Of a stretch of 64,000 bases of DNA, positions 1 through 11,200 are shown piece after piece (position 1 is the stretch's first letter; each line of letters starts with the position of its first letter). The notes under the pieces were generated by a model. That model saw nothing but the letters and a program-made list of their open reading frames with translations, was not told the DNA's origin and ran no database searches. The position numbers were made by a program, and so were the translations under genes. The stretch comes from Hybos culiciformis (taxonomy: Eukaryota > Arthropoda > Insecta > Diptera > Hybotidae), in NCBI GenBank assembly GCA_964007475.1, contig OZ023273.1, positions 11,421,922-11,485,921 on the forward strand, given 5' to 3'.

Positions 1-3000
1 CATAACATGCAACACAATACTATAATTTTTAGGAACTCCTGCCCTTAACAATTTTTTGATTGCGAATTAAAAATATAAAAAAACAAAAATATTTAAGTAC
101 AGGGAGGTCTTACGCTGATCGTTTCATTTGTAGATATATTTGAAAAAAAAAAAATTAGAATATATTATTAATACTAAGTAATAATCTTAAAATTAATTTA
201 TAATTTTTCTTTAAATTTTTTGTGTTTACCGAGATTTTGTTTAAAAAGTAAATCAAAAAAAATTATAAACTTACGTAGCTAATAAAATGTATCGTTTATG
301 AACAAAATTAAAGAGGTAACAATTGTTTGGAATAACTTCGCAAATAAGTAAATATGTATAATAGTAATCGCAATCACGGAAAATCAATACACAAAAATAA
401 GTACTTTTATTTTTTAAATTAACTTTTTTTTTTAAATAGTTAGTTATTCGAATTGGCCTCGAAAGCGAAAACAAAAAGCTTTCAAAAATCTCCTCTGAAT
501 ATCCGATATAAATATTATGTAATTAAATTTTATATAAAAACGGTTAATGAAAAAATATAAAAATTTATGCATATTACATAGTTGTGAATTATAATGTGAA
601 GTGTAACAGAACTAATTTAAAATTTATATTATTGTTAAAAAATAAATATGTTAGTAGTTAAGTATTTTGCAGGATTTTTGTCTTTATTCTAAATGAAACT
701 GAAGTTGATAAACAGAAACCTGGGTAAGCTAAATAACTAATGACATTATCAATAATTTAATATTGATTAAATCTCATCCTCAATAATTTTTCTTTTGACC
801 ATGTGTCAAAATTACAAAAAAAAAGTATGTGGAAGTGTACTTATTTGTGTATAGTTTATGTATGTTAAGTATAAATCGAGCTATATGCTATACATTTATT
901 ATATATTTTTGAATCAAATTGAAAGTAGGTGAAAATCGCGCATGTCATGTTTTTGGGGAACTAAAAGCCGGTAAAAATATGTTCGTAAAATTATCTAGTG
1001 TAGTTTTTTTGTTGAGACAACTACCATTTAAGATTATGAATAAAACATGTTTTTTATGCAACTACTTTGCTTATTAGTTTGTACCTACATTTTGCGTAAT
1101 ACAAAAAAAAACTTTAAATATTCAACGTCGTTGTTAATTATTTATGTAATTTCTATCTGAGTTGCTTCGCAAAAAATTAACAAATTTCTTATTGGGTCAT
1201 GTTATTTGCAAACAAGGCTTTAAATTTTTATAATATTTAATAACAGGTTTGATAAATTCGAAGGTTTTCTATAATTATATTTATTTTTCAGAATCAAAAG
1301 TATTTCCAGGCAAACCAACTTAACGTAATATCAAAATCGACTTAAAAGGTTTGAAGAAACACAGAGTTAAGATATGATATACATTTTAAATATGACAAAA
1401 TTTATTTTAGAAAGAGTTCTCTTTTATAAAATAATTTAAATATAAAGAAGTTATAAACATTTCCTTATCCACAAACACAATCAATACACTTCCGATTTCC
1501 GAAATCAATGAAACTGAACATGTAATAAAATAATTTCAAAAAATTATTTTCCATAACCGTGTACTTTGACTAACAGCTGTATTGTTGGAAGATTTCTACA
1601 TAAGAACATAAAAAAAAAAACTGGTAAGAGTATGAAATATTAGCGTGTTCATATCAAGTAAAAAATTGCATACGAAAACAAGAATAATTCAATAAAGGCG
1701 AAATTAGTAAAAACAAAAAAAAAAGAAAAGAGTTAAAGAAATTAAAAAAAAAAAAAGAATTATGTATGCATTTCATGTTGCTAAAATTTTTTTTCTGTCT
1801 GTGATTACCTATCTACCATAAAAAATTTATTTATCATTTTTCCAAAATCGATAAAATAATTTTTTTGGACTTTCATTTCCAATTCTAAGTTAATAAATAT
1901 AAAATTAAATTTTTTTGCATTCGTTTTTTTTGAATATTAAACTTCGACCGGCAAATGGGTTTTCTTTATAAGAAGTTTTTTTTTTATTATTTCTACTTTT
2001 TCTTTTTTAAGCAGTTGTGATTTTTCAAACCCCATCGGAAAACAAAAATTAAGAGTCAAAATGGGTGCATTGATTATAGCAAAAATACCTAAGTAGATAC
2101 CTACATCAACATATATTCGACTAGAAAACTTTACTAACTAGGTATTTGACATGTAAAATAATATAATCTAAACTATCGACATCATTTCCGTCTACCGGAA
2201 TCATTCTTTTTTTATTACAACTGGTATTATATACAAATGAATTAGGTAGGTAGATAAGTCAGGAACATATTTTCTTCAGTCGGACAATAATCTTCTTTGT
2301 AAGACTTAAAATTATGACCAGGTAGGGAGTAAACTACCCCTTAATCCTAGGGTGGGTACTTAGATACATAAAGCAAGTAATGAAGTCTAAAAATAAAATA
2401 AAAATTATGATAATTATTTGCTCGATAATACCTAATTTTTTGAAGGTCTTGTCATCTTGTCAAAAAAACAGGGAAATATTAATGGTAGGCCTATTCAAGT
2501 TTAAGTTCAATAAGGGCTCAAGTAAAGTAGATTTAATTTAAAAAACTTTTAATTTTATAATTTTCTTTAATTTTTTTTTTTTTTTTAATTTTTCGGCTTT
2601 TACGAATTGAGGCCAAATTGGAATTTCCTTTACCTTTTTTTTTGTAATTTTTATTATTTTTTTTTTTTTTTTGTTTAAATGGATTTAGAAACCTTGTGTA
2701 CGGAACGGAATCAGAATTAAAAAAAAAAAAAAACAAATAAATTTTCTAATATAAGATGCAAATAAGATTTTTTTTAATTAATTGAATCACAAATAAAATT
2801 TCCATTAGAAAAAAGAAATTAAATTAAATAGAATAAAGTTTTTTTTTTTTTTGCATAAATTAAGAAATTTTTATGAATTTGTCAGTGGTGTCTCTCTAAC
2901 CTCAAATTACATAATAATTTTGAGTGTTTAATACTTTTACTCACCTAAAGAGGGATAGAAAAAGCAGGTTTATAAATTCTTTTTTTTTTTAATTTTCTTT

Positions 3001-3485
3001 TTTTTTAGAATCAAATTTTTATGTAAATTATTAGTAATTGTTTATTAATTTTTTAATTAATATATTTAAATCAATATTTCTTTTTTTAAATTATAATAAT
3101 TTTTCTTTTTATGAAATTTTTCCCAAAAATTTTTTTAACTTTTTTTTTTTGAGGAATCACTTTTTTGATTAAAGATTGACGTTTCTTAAAGTGTGCGCAG
3201 AATTCATTGCAGCTGGTTGATAAAATGACAATGAGTTGCGCTTCTGATTGTTTCAACTCGTCGACCAAAACATTTAAAAAATCATTTAATTGTTTTTTTT
3301 TTTTTTTTTAATTATTTAATGAAAGATATAATTTAATTTGAGATGCGAAAAGACCTAACAATAGATAGAACTGCTTTATCGTGTATATTCATTAAATAAA
3401 ATTGACCGATTAAAATGGGAATCATCAAAATGTGAAAAGGGAAACAGAATGTCAAAATTAATAGTCAAAATCCGAATAAGCAGAA
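1..3485. other. AT-rich non-coding DNA
   Basis: No gene is supported here. The stretch holds scattered A/T homopolymers, densest from about 2540 to 3310 where several T runs of 10-16 bases occur, and short TAGGTA/TACCTA-type motifs around 2080-2380. The only coding-like piece, on the minus strand at 3086-3268, is listed separately. Splice sites or promoters cannot be assigned without a gene model. Confidence 0.6.
3086..3268 (-). other. Possible coding fossil, identity unknown
   Basis: The minus strand is open for 60 codons from a TTG at 3268. The first 37 or so codons (about 3268-3155) are balanced in composition and use ordinary codons, reading VDELKQSEAQL and then a segment with NEFCAHFKK. 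After that the frame dissolves into lysine/isoleucine codons from a poly-A tract. There is no in-frame ATG, no AG acceptor just upstream and no recognised family. It may be a decayed exon or transposon piece, or chance: frames of this length are expected by chance at this base composition. Only the composition contrast with its surroundings supports listing it. Confidence 0.15.
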
Positions 3486-3488
3486 TAA

Positions 3489-3956
3489 TGCCTTGGACAA
3501 ACTGAACTCGAAAAACATGTTCTTGAGCACAAAAACATGTTATTAAAATCGACCGAACAGACTACCTTAATGTGTTTTACAAAACAGATAAACATCTGTT
3601 TTTTTTTTTCTCAAGTTTAAAAACAAAAGTAAACAATACAATCACCTACAAATTCAATTCAAATTCAAAATAAAAAACAATAACAAACTTTTTTTTCATT
3701 TGTTTACAAATAAATACAACATAAAATTGTCAAAGTCAACGTCAAAAATGATACCCCAGTGAACATTAATGGCTTCCACATATTGCCTCACGAAATATTT
3801 GTAAAAATTACTCAACCCATCCTTTAATAACAACATGTTTTCGCAAGAACATGTTCTTGTTCTTGTTTTTATTACTATGGGAAAACTACTTCAAAAACAT
3901 AAAATTAACATGTTCTTGATCAAGAACATGTTAATCGTGTCAGTTTGTCCAAGGCA
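3489..3956. mobile_element. Non-autonomous TIR element with TAA duplication (PIF/Harbinger-like)
   Basis: The ends are perfect 17-bp inverted repeats, TGCCTTGGACAAACTGA at 3489-3505 and its complement at 3940-3956, flanked by TAA at 3486-3488 and 3957-3959. Similarity continues inward for about 65 bp through repeated ACATGTTCTTG motifs. A 3-bp TWA target duplication is typical of PIF/Harbinger transposons; that assignment is inference. At 468 bp with no open frame of note, the element is a MITE-sized derivative that would need a transposase supplied elsewhere. The start TGCCTTG is shared with the element at 7262-7674. Confidence 0.8.
3904..3935. repeat. 32-bp perfect palindrome inside the 3489-3956 element
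   Basis: The segment is self-complementary about the centre TTGATCAA, each half being built on AACATGTTCTTGA. A second perfect palindrome, CAAGAACATGTTCTTG, lies at 3844-3859, and related single copies are near 3518 and 3533 by the left end. Subterminal repeats of this kind are often transposase-binding sites in DNA transposons; that role is inferred. Confidence 0.85.
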
Positions 3957-4332
3957 TAAGCTAGCAAAATAAAATTAAGAAGTGCACGATAATAATACGT
4001 GCTCTTCTCGTAATATTGAATAAACTGTAGCTTTATAGTTGAAAAATCGCGCACTCGAACATTTTAAATCGTTTTGGAAGGCGTACAAAAAAAAAAACAA
4101 AAATAAAACGGAACAAAAAAAAGATTAGACAAAAAAATGGAAATTTATTTTTATTTTATTTTTAAAAATAAAAAAAAACATTTTGGTCAATTAAAAAATT
4201 AAAAAAAAAATTTAAAAATATTTAATTTATCTAAAATAAGTGAAATAAAACCATGATTTAAGTGAATGTGTTAGTTTTTTCAATTTCTCTACTTGAATTA
4301 TGTGTTTTATTGTTTTTTTTATTACATATTAC

Positions 4333-4614
4333 CATTGAGTAATAATATTTATAAGAGGGACAGAATTCATACAAGAAAATTTTTTTCAAAAATTATGACA
4401 ATATTTTGAATGTATTGAGTTAATTTTTTAACTCAAATGTTTTTATTCTTAATTTTATTATTTTTATTATTGTATTAAGAATAAACACATTTGAGTATGA
4501 AATTTTTATTCAATACATTGAAAATATTGTCATCATTTTTGAGTTATTTGAAAAAAAAAATCTGAAATTTACTTGTATGAATTCTGACCCTCTTATAAAT
4601 ATTATTACTCTATG
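4333..4614. mobile_element. Fold-back inverted-repeat element
   Basis: Two arms of about 130-140 bp face each other across a short AT-rich loop near 4465-4480. The left arm starts CATTGAGTAATAATA at 4333 and the right arm ends with the complement of CATAGAGTAATAATA at 4614. Shared blocks include TTTATAAGAGGG, CAGAATTCATACAAG, GACAATATTTT and TTTATTCTTAAT, with small indels between them. It is about 280 bp with no coding capacity. No clean target duplication is visible, so the exact ends and the superfamily are uncertain. Confidence 0.7.
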
Positions 4615-5143
4615 ATATTACATACATTACTTTTTTTACTAACGAAAATTTTTAAAATATCTATTTTGACTATTGATAAATTTAATTAAGAAAAATTTAT
4701 TAAAGAAAATGTTGAATTGAAACTTAAGCATCGTTTATATATGGCAAGTAAATCGGGTAAGTAAGAAAAAGTTTTTAATTGCTCAAGTTACGTGAGAGAT
4801 ACACTAACTAAAAAATTCAGGCTGCCTAGCTCTTTTTTAAATGAGTAAGTAGAAATTCGTGTAATGTGCTTTGTTTTACGCGAATTTTTACACACACATT
4901 CAAAAAAGAACTTAATAGTAATCATAATTATATAAATTAATTTACCTAATAATATAATATATAAAGCGTGATTTACACAATGGCTAAATTTGTAATCTTT
5001 TAAATTTTTCTAGTCAAACTAGAACGAGAAAGCGATAAATAAACAACTACAACAAACATGTGAAAGAAGTAGACAGAAATTTAATAATTTTTTTCCTTTT
5101 ATAGCACAAAACATAAACAAATTTTATAGCAAATTTACGTGCG

Positions 5144-5683
5144 GGTTACACTTGCTGAAAAAAAAAATCATGATTATGATTTTTTTTTAATATAGTGTGA
5201 CATTTTTATGAGTCAAAAATCATAGTGGCTTGGACTTCATGTTCCAGAGGCATTCGTGCTCCCTGCATAAATTTATAAATTTTAATATTTCTTCCTTATA
5301 AAATTTTTTTGACATGTTTTTTCTATTTTCTCTCTTTTTACCAAGTTCTTAGTTTTTATAAACTTCACCTTTTTCAATAAAATATATTGTTTTTTAAAGT
5401 AAGTTATTTTATTTATTTAATAAATAATTCACATAATTTTTTTAAATTTCAACACAAATTCAAATCCCGTAATAACAAACCGCTTTTATTATTGTTGTTT
5501 GCACTTTCAAGAGTTTACTTTTTTCTTTGGCAGCCAAAAATTTTCCTTTTGACAGAAAAAAATCAACACTGATCTTTTTTAAGCATGATTTTTCATCATG
5601 ATTATTTCTTGATTTTTTTTCACACAAAATTTCGCACAAACATTCAAAAAAAATCATGATTTTTTTTTTCAGCAAGTGTAACC
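5144..5683. mobile_element. Inner inverted-repeat element with ATCATGAT motifs
   Basis: GGTTACACTTGCTGAAAAAA at 5144 is mirrored at 5653-5683, and both arms run on into an A/T tract with ATCATGAT. More copies of ATCATGATTAT occur inside both arms (about 5168 and 5596). The 540-bp unit lies inside the 4965-5968 element. It may be a later insertion or the true core of the larger element. No target duplication is visible, which weakens the insertion reading. Two short open frames in it (60-70 codons) lie on opposite strands and are not believable genes. Confidence 0.6.
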
Positions 5684-5783
5684 TCCAGGTTAGAAATACA
5701 ATAATAATTTTTCAGAAACTATAAAATTCAAATTATAACATAAATTTTATTTACGCGCCTAGAAAAAAAAAGACGTAAACTAT

Positions 5784-5813
5784 AAAAAAAGATGAACTAG
5801 TTCATCTTTTTTT
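5784..5813. repeat. 30-bp perfect palindrome
   Basis: GATGAACTAGTTCATC flanked by seven A and seven T bases forms a perfect inverted repeat with no loop. It lies between the inner and outer right ends of the 4965-5968 element. Confidence 0.85.
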
Positions 5814-5971
5814 TTTTTGCTATAAAAAAAGATTACAAAAAAAGACAACAAAAAAAAAAAAGATGACTCTGTTCGTACTGCTCTAACTTATTAGTTTTTG
5901 TATCTTCTGTCCTGTTTTGTTTTGGGATCTTTTTTTTTGCCATTTTTAGCCATTGTGTAAATCAAGCTTAA

Positions 5972-7258
5972 ATTAATAAAATTTGGATTAGTTTAAAATT
6001 GCAAATTAAAAGCTACAAAATAAATAAACAAACGCGACTTGGCGTACAAAAAAAATTTGTCAAAAATATGCAACTGTTACATAGCTCTGTTCTGATTAGT
6101 TTTAGTTCATGGTAATTTTTGTCGGTAATACAGTTGCAGAAAAAACTTTATATAGAAAATCGTAACGTAATCTGTACCGTATCAAATCAAATGTTAAATT
6201 TTTTATGATTATTTATAAATTTAACTATTTAACGTTAACCCAAGTAGAAAGAAAAGAGTTTCTGTTTATCTAATTATATAATTATATAATAATTAATACG
6301 GTACATATAATTGATCTTTAAAATATTAAGATTGTACAAAAAGGGAGAAAAATATAATTTATATTTTTTTAAATTGATTCACAATTGTCAATATATTTTT
6401 TATTTAGGTATGTAGGCAACTATATAGGTATACTTTTGAAATATTTTGTTTTTTGCTTGCTCAGGAAACCAAATATTTTTTTAATGCCAGTTTTTTTTTC
6501 ACTTATTTTTAGAAGGTTTTGTTTGTTTTTATTTTTTAATACATTCTGAGGATTATGACATTCATATTTTTTATTATTCGATATTATTATTAGATATTAT
6601 TTTAATAATAAATGCTTTGCTTAATTCTTGAGGAGGTGCTTGACGATCTTCTATACTCCATTTATCTCCAGAATTGAGGTTGTGGTTCTGGATCCCTTAA
6701 AAGCGCGATGACGTAAAATAAAACACTTTTTTAATAATTTAACAAGATGAAATGAAACAAGAAACTTAGAATTAAAACGTGAAGTCCTTAATTTTGTGTT
6801 GATTAGGATTACTTTACAATAGCAAAGAGCGTAAATCGAAGGATTATTATGAATACAAATTATTTACACAAGATTATGGCATACAAATATACAAAATTTA
6901 TATTCTTGATCACCATTTGAGATGTATTACCGATTTTAGGATACAGAAATTTTAAAATAATATAAATGGAAATTTACTAATGGTTAACGGCCTTCATTTG
7001 TTAAATGTTTAAAAATTAGTCGTTTTAAAAAAGAATTAATAAAACATGGGTAAATATTGGCTTTACAGCTTTGAATTACACTACTTACTTAATATTTAAG
7101 TTTATATTTGAGTATAGGCACCTATAGAATTAGACTGTTAATAATAGTACACTGTGACCCGTTTTTAAACATAAAAATGAGGAGAAAAAAAAATAAAAAA
7201 ATTCAAATAATTTAAATTACTTACAGTCCATTTCAAAATTTTACTACGCTACTTTTAA
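5972..7258. other. AT-rich non-coding DNA
   Basis: No gene or clear repeat is seen. A slightly GC-richer patch at about 6640-6715 has no open frame. ACGGTAC-type motifs recur near 6170 and 6300 without an obvious structure. Confidence 0.5.
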
Positions 7259-7261
7259 TTA

Positions 7262-7674
7262 TGCCTTGAGCACAGCTAATGCCGCAAAGCAATTTTTGAA
7301 GGAATGTTCCGGAAACATGTTCACAGCTAATTTTACCTGAAAGCAAAAAAATCAACTGCTTTTGTTTTTTTTATAATATGATTGTGACAGAAAAATGCCG
7401 CAAAACCAAATTTCGATGCAAAAGAAACGCAGTGAAAAAGAAACAAACAAAAATATTTCTTGATGTAGTCAATTCTTTCAGGAGCAAAAAAAAATAAATT
7501 CAGTTTTCTAATTAATTATGAAATAATTTTAAGAAATTCTTTTTACAAAAAATCAATAAAATTAATATCTTTCGTTTTTCATAATTTTTATTTAAAATAA
7601 ATAAGAAATAACGCAGAAAATCGGTTTTTACGGTAGCTCAAAATTGCTTTGCGGTATTAGCTGTGCTCAAGGCA
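7262..7674. mobile_element. Non-autonomous TIR element with TTA duplication (PIF/Harbinger-like)
   Basis: The terminal inverted repeats are about 35 bp with one mismatch. The left end begins TGCCTTGAGCACAGCTAATG and the complement of the right end begins TGCCTTGAGCACAGCTAATA; both continue CCGCAAAGCAATTTT. TTA flanks both ends (7259-7261 and 7675-7677). The 413-bp body has no coding frame. Its first seven bases equal those of the 3489-3956 element, and both have TWA-type duplications, so the two probably used related transposases although their bodies differ. Confidence 0.85.
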
Positions 7675-7894
7675 TTAGAACTGTTCCGAAGACCAAATAT
7701 TATTCTGCCTGTTTGCGCGTAGAAGAGGTGAAAAACACAAACCAAATTCTATAAGTTTTAATAAATTTTTGGGCTACATGACATAACCGCGAATGTCATA
7801 ACCGCGAAACTTTTTTGTCATAACCGCGAAAAATGCCTTATATTTTTTTTGTCATAACCGCGAAAAAATATGGCAAAAAATTTAAAAAATTTCG

Positions 7895-8058
7895 TTTCGC
7901 GGTTATAACAAAAATTTTTGTTATAACCGCGAAATGACAAAAATCGAATTTTTGTGTTTCGCGGTTATAACAAAAATTTTTGTTATAACCGCGAAACACA
8001 AAAATTCGATTTTTATCATTTCGCGGTTATAACAAAAATTTTTGTTATAACCGCGAAA
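7895..8058. repeat. 164-bp near-perfect palindrome
   Basis: Two 82-bp arms (7895-7976 and 7977-8058) are complementary with a single mismatch (G/A near 8015) and no spacer. Each arm also contains its own 40-bp perfect palindrome built on TTTCGCGGTTATAACAAAAA: one at 7895-7934 and the mirror copy at 8019-8058. A third 40-bp palindrome sits at the centre, 7957-7996. The strand could extrude as a long cruciform, or a transcript could fold into one hairpin or three. Confidence 0.9.
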
Positions 8059-8069
8059 AACTTAACTTT

Positions 8070-8107
8070 TTTTTGTCATAACCGCGAATTCGCGGTTATG
8101 ACAAAAA
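8070..8107. repeat. 38-bp perfect palindrome
   Basis: TTTTTGTCATAACCGCGAA is followed directly by its complement, centred on GAATTC at about 8088. A further imperfect 40-bp palindrome of the same motif lies at 8117-8156, with one arm carrying GCGTTTATAA instead of GCGGTTATAA. Confidence 0.9.
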
Positions 8108-8240
8108 TAAAATTAGTTTCGCGTTTATAACAAAAATTTTTGTTATAACCGCGAAACTCATACAAATTCTAGTTTCGCGGTTATGAAAAAAAATTTTCAC
8201 GGTTATGACATTCGCGGTTATGTCAGTTCCCCAAATTTTT

Positions 8241-11200
8241 GTATTACATTTTTTTTCAATGAAGTATCTTAAAAGTTTCTCCAAATTTGAATCTACTGAT
8301 ACTTCGTCGTTTCTCTATACCTCAACTTGTCTGCTTCTACACAGCATTTTCTTCTTCATTATTTAATTTATTTCTCTGGCCAACACAGAATTTAAGCCAA
8401 AAAATCCCAAGCTGCGCATATTTGAATGTTGACTATTGGCGTAAATAGTCCTTACTATGATAATATAATACCAAATTAAAGTATGATAAGTAAAATAGCG
8501 TAAATTCTATGTACAGGATGGATAAACGAGTTTTTTTTCCATCAACATGACCAGCCAACTCTAATTCGATAACATCCAATATAAATAAATTTATCCCATT
8601 CACGTAATTAGAGTTAGTTGTCAGGTTAATTCCTTCTAAATTATTATAATTTCTGGCGTTGCTCTAGATTATTTAAAAAACATTTATTTGATGTGGAAAT
8701 TTGGGTTTAGAGGAAACGAAAGCAAGAATTATGGAATTTATCTTTATGCTGAAAAAAAAAATGCGAAAGGACATCGTGGCGAAAAAAGAACTATTCTTTT
8801 AATATAAGGACGAATGATCAGCGTGTTATGTAAAAACAATTAAACACTTATACCATGTACATGTATTGTATAATCCATATACAAGATACAACCTATGCAA
8901 GATCGGAGTAAGCCCAAATTTTTGGAATGGAGTTATTGTTATTACTAAAATTGGGTTTTTTTTCTCAATTTTTAATTTACTTTTTAAATCAACTAAACTT
9001 TAATTTCGCATTTAGGTACACAGTTTATGAGATTTCATGAATTCTTACTTTTATGAAAAATATAACACATAGGTTTCGCTAATTATATTAACATATTAAA
9101 ATTAAAAATTATGTTTTCCAATGTATTTAACACTATTTTGCGAAATTTGTGGATTAGACCCATCTTGAACTGAACCCCTAATATATATGGTACAAATGCC
9201 GTATTAAAATTTATCAATATGTTCTCGATATTTTCAATTTCTTTGTTGGAATAATTTTATGGACTGGAAAAGGTTCCAAAGTAAGAGTTAATTTTTTCAT
9301 ATTAATGTAGAGAGAATGTACAATGTACCTGCAGCAGAGTTGTTTGAAAATATTTTTATAGTTAGAAATTGTATAAACTCATTAATATACATGATTATGT
9401 ATATATGTAATATTATTTTCTTATATACCTACATAATATATACCTCTTATGTTTCGGTTAAATGAGCGGGCTTCCCAAAAGTTTTTTTTTTTCATAAAAC
9501 TAGAGATTAAAATTCTATAAGAAAAATTATACCTACCTACATATATGTCTACAATATTCATACTACTTATAATAAAATTTTATTCTTAAAACAGGAAAAT
9601 TAAAATTTTAGAATTTTACTAAAAACAAAAAGTTTTTATTTCGTTATATGAAATAAAAAGTCAACAATGTTGTAGCAGATGAAAATGAACACATCAGATA
9701 ATAATTTAAAATACGATGACGAAGCTGATTAGCTGAAAGTTCTTCCTATATTGAAAATTTAGCTCTAAGAAAATTTGATACTCTGAGGGTTATTACGAAT
9801 TAAGAAAATCGAATTATCAAATAATAGTATTTTGGTAAAATTAAATTAATATGCAATATGAATGCTTTTCTATTTTTATTCGAATGGAGAATCTGATCGG
9901 TCATTTATAATTATAATTAAATCCCCTTAGTAATATCAGATTTTATGACATTTTGCTTTGTACTAAACTTGAAAACTCCTCTAAGCCCCTAAAATGTTAA
10001 AGTAATTTTCTTCTTAGATGTTAGATCCGTTTTTTTCTTTTAGGTTCTGGTTAATTATACTCTAATTCTAATCTCTAATCGCTTCATAATTGTTTTAGTT
10101 TCCTATATTAACTAAATTTTATTTTACGCATTCTTAACTTAAATAATAATTTTTTTCTACAGATGAAATATTAATCTTATTAAAAATCGAAAATGTGGCT
10201 TTTATGATTGCATTGACTGGAATTTGTTCAATTTTTCAATTTGTTCTCTTGAATTAAGTTTTTGTATTGTTTTTTAAAAATTAATCATTTTATAACGTTA
10301 ACACTGTATTCGATTAGGATGGAAAAAGAAACTAATTCTTTATGGAATTTTTTGAAAATATGTTTACAAATTTTAATACTGAATTATTCAATTTCATTCA
10401 TAAATTTCTTCTGTATTATTTGTCCTTAAAATTTTTAACTATGTGCATTTAATGTTTATTCTCTGGTTTCTCTGCATACAGTTTGAGTAAGAGTTTTCGA
10501 ATGTCAATTAATAATATAATTATATATTTGTATACAGACTGAATCAGCTTAACAGATTACACAGTTAAGATACAATTATAGATCTATATTTTTGCTATTA
10601 AATATATATTCACTATTCATTTAATAATCAACAATAATCAAAGATACACTTCCTAAAGAAAACTTTTTTCGTCTTCTGTGATTATTTAGCTTTATGCAAG
10701 AATACTTCCACTTTGACTGAAATTATATAATTTTATTAGCTATTTTTTGTATTCCATTCGAACTAACCACTTCGATTTAAATGCAATATGTTCATCTACT
10801 AAATTTATTAAAATTATTATAAAATTTTAATACATATACATACGTATTATATTGTACATGTACATACGACATACCTAAGCAAAATATTTTGTTTTTTCTA
10901 TATCCTTGCAATTTAAGAAATATATAATTCAAAATATGATGCAAAACTATGCAAAAATTATAAATGTTGATGGTTATTTTATTGTTTTTTATTGCAATTT
11001 TAATTTATTTACGATTTATAATGGTCACGTACTTTTAATCCAAACTTTTAATTGAAAAGATTAACATGGATTTTATTTTGTTTGAAAAATAAAATAAATG
11101 TATTTAAAGTTGAATTATTATTTTCATGTTAATTTGATTATTTTTAATATATAAATATTAAAAAAAAAAAATGTATTATAATATTTTTTATTTAATGATG

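Larger units (their letters stand above)
4965..5968. mobile_element. Outer TIR element, TAA-flanked, with a second inverted repeat inside
   Basis: The left end AGCGTGATTTACACAATGGC at 4965-4984 matches the complement of the right end (5949-5968) with one mismatch, and the match continues with TAAA. Both ends are flanked by TAA (4962-4964 and 5969-5971). This again looks like a TWA-type duplication, although three A/T bases can match by chance in DNA this AT-rich. The roughly 1-kb interior has no believable coding frame. It contains a separate 540-bp inverted-repeat unit (5144-5683) and a 30-bp palindrome at 5784-5813. Confidence 0.6.
7771..8232. mobile_element. GGG-ended TIR element with 8-bp duplication and ATAACCGCGAA arrays
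   Basis: The direct repeat AAATTTTT at 7763-7770 and 8233-8240 exactly flanks a 462-bp unit. Its ends are related inverted repeats: the left begins GGGCTACATGACATAACCGC, the right (complement) GGGGAACTGACATAACCGC. About 17 copies of ATAACCGCGAA or its complement fill the element, nine or ten arranged head-to-head as palindromes. CGCG is otherwise very rare in the window, so the block stands out. An 8-bp duplication is typical of hAT, P and Merlin transposons, and a GG start would suit Merlin-like elements; the superfamily is inference. No transposase frame is present. Confidence 0.8.

Noticed and set aside
7771..8232. CRISPR-like array from the regularly repeated ATAACCGCGAA
   Set aside because: Repeats alternate in orientation, spacers are short and repeated, the setting is eukaryotic, and an 8-bp target duplication marks it as a mobile element.
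8549..8628. Hairpin element around AACTCTAATT
   Set aside because: Arms pair at only about 18 of 22 positions with indels and no flanking duplication; too weak to list as an element.
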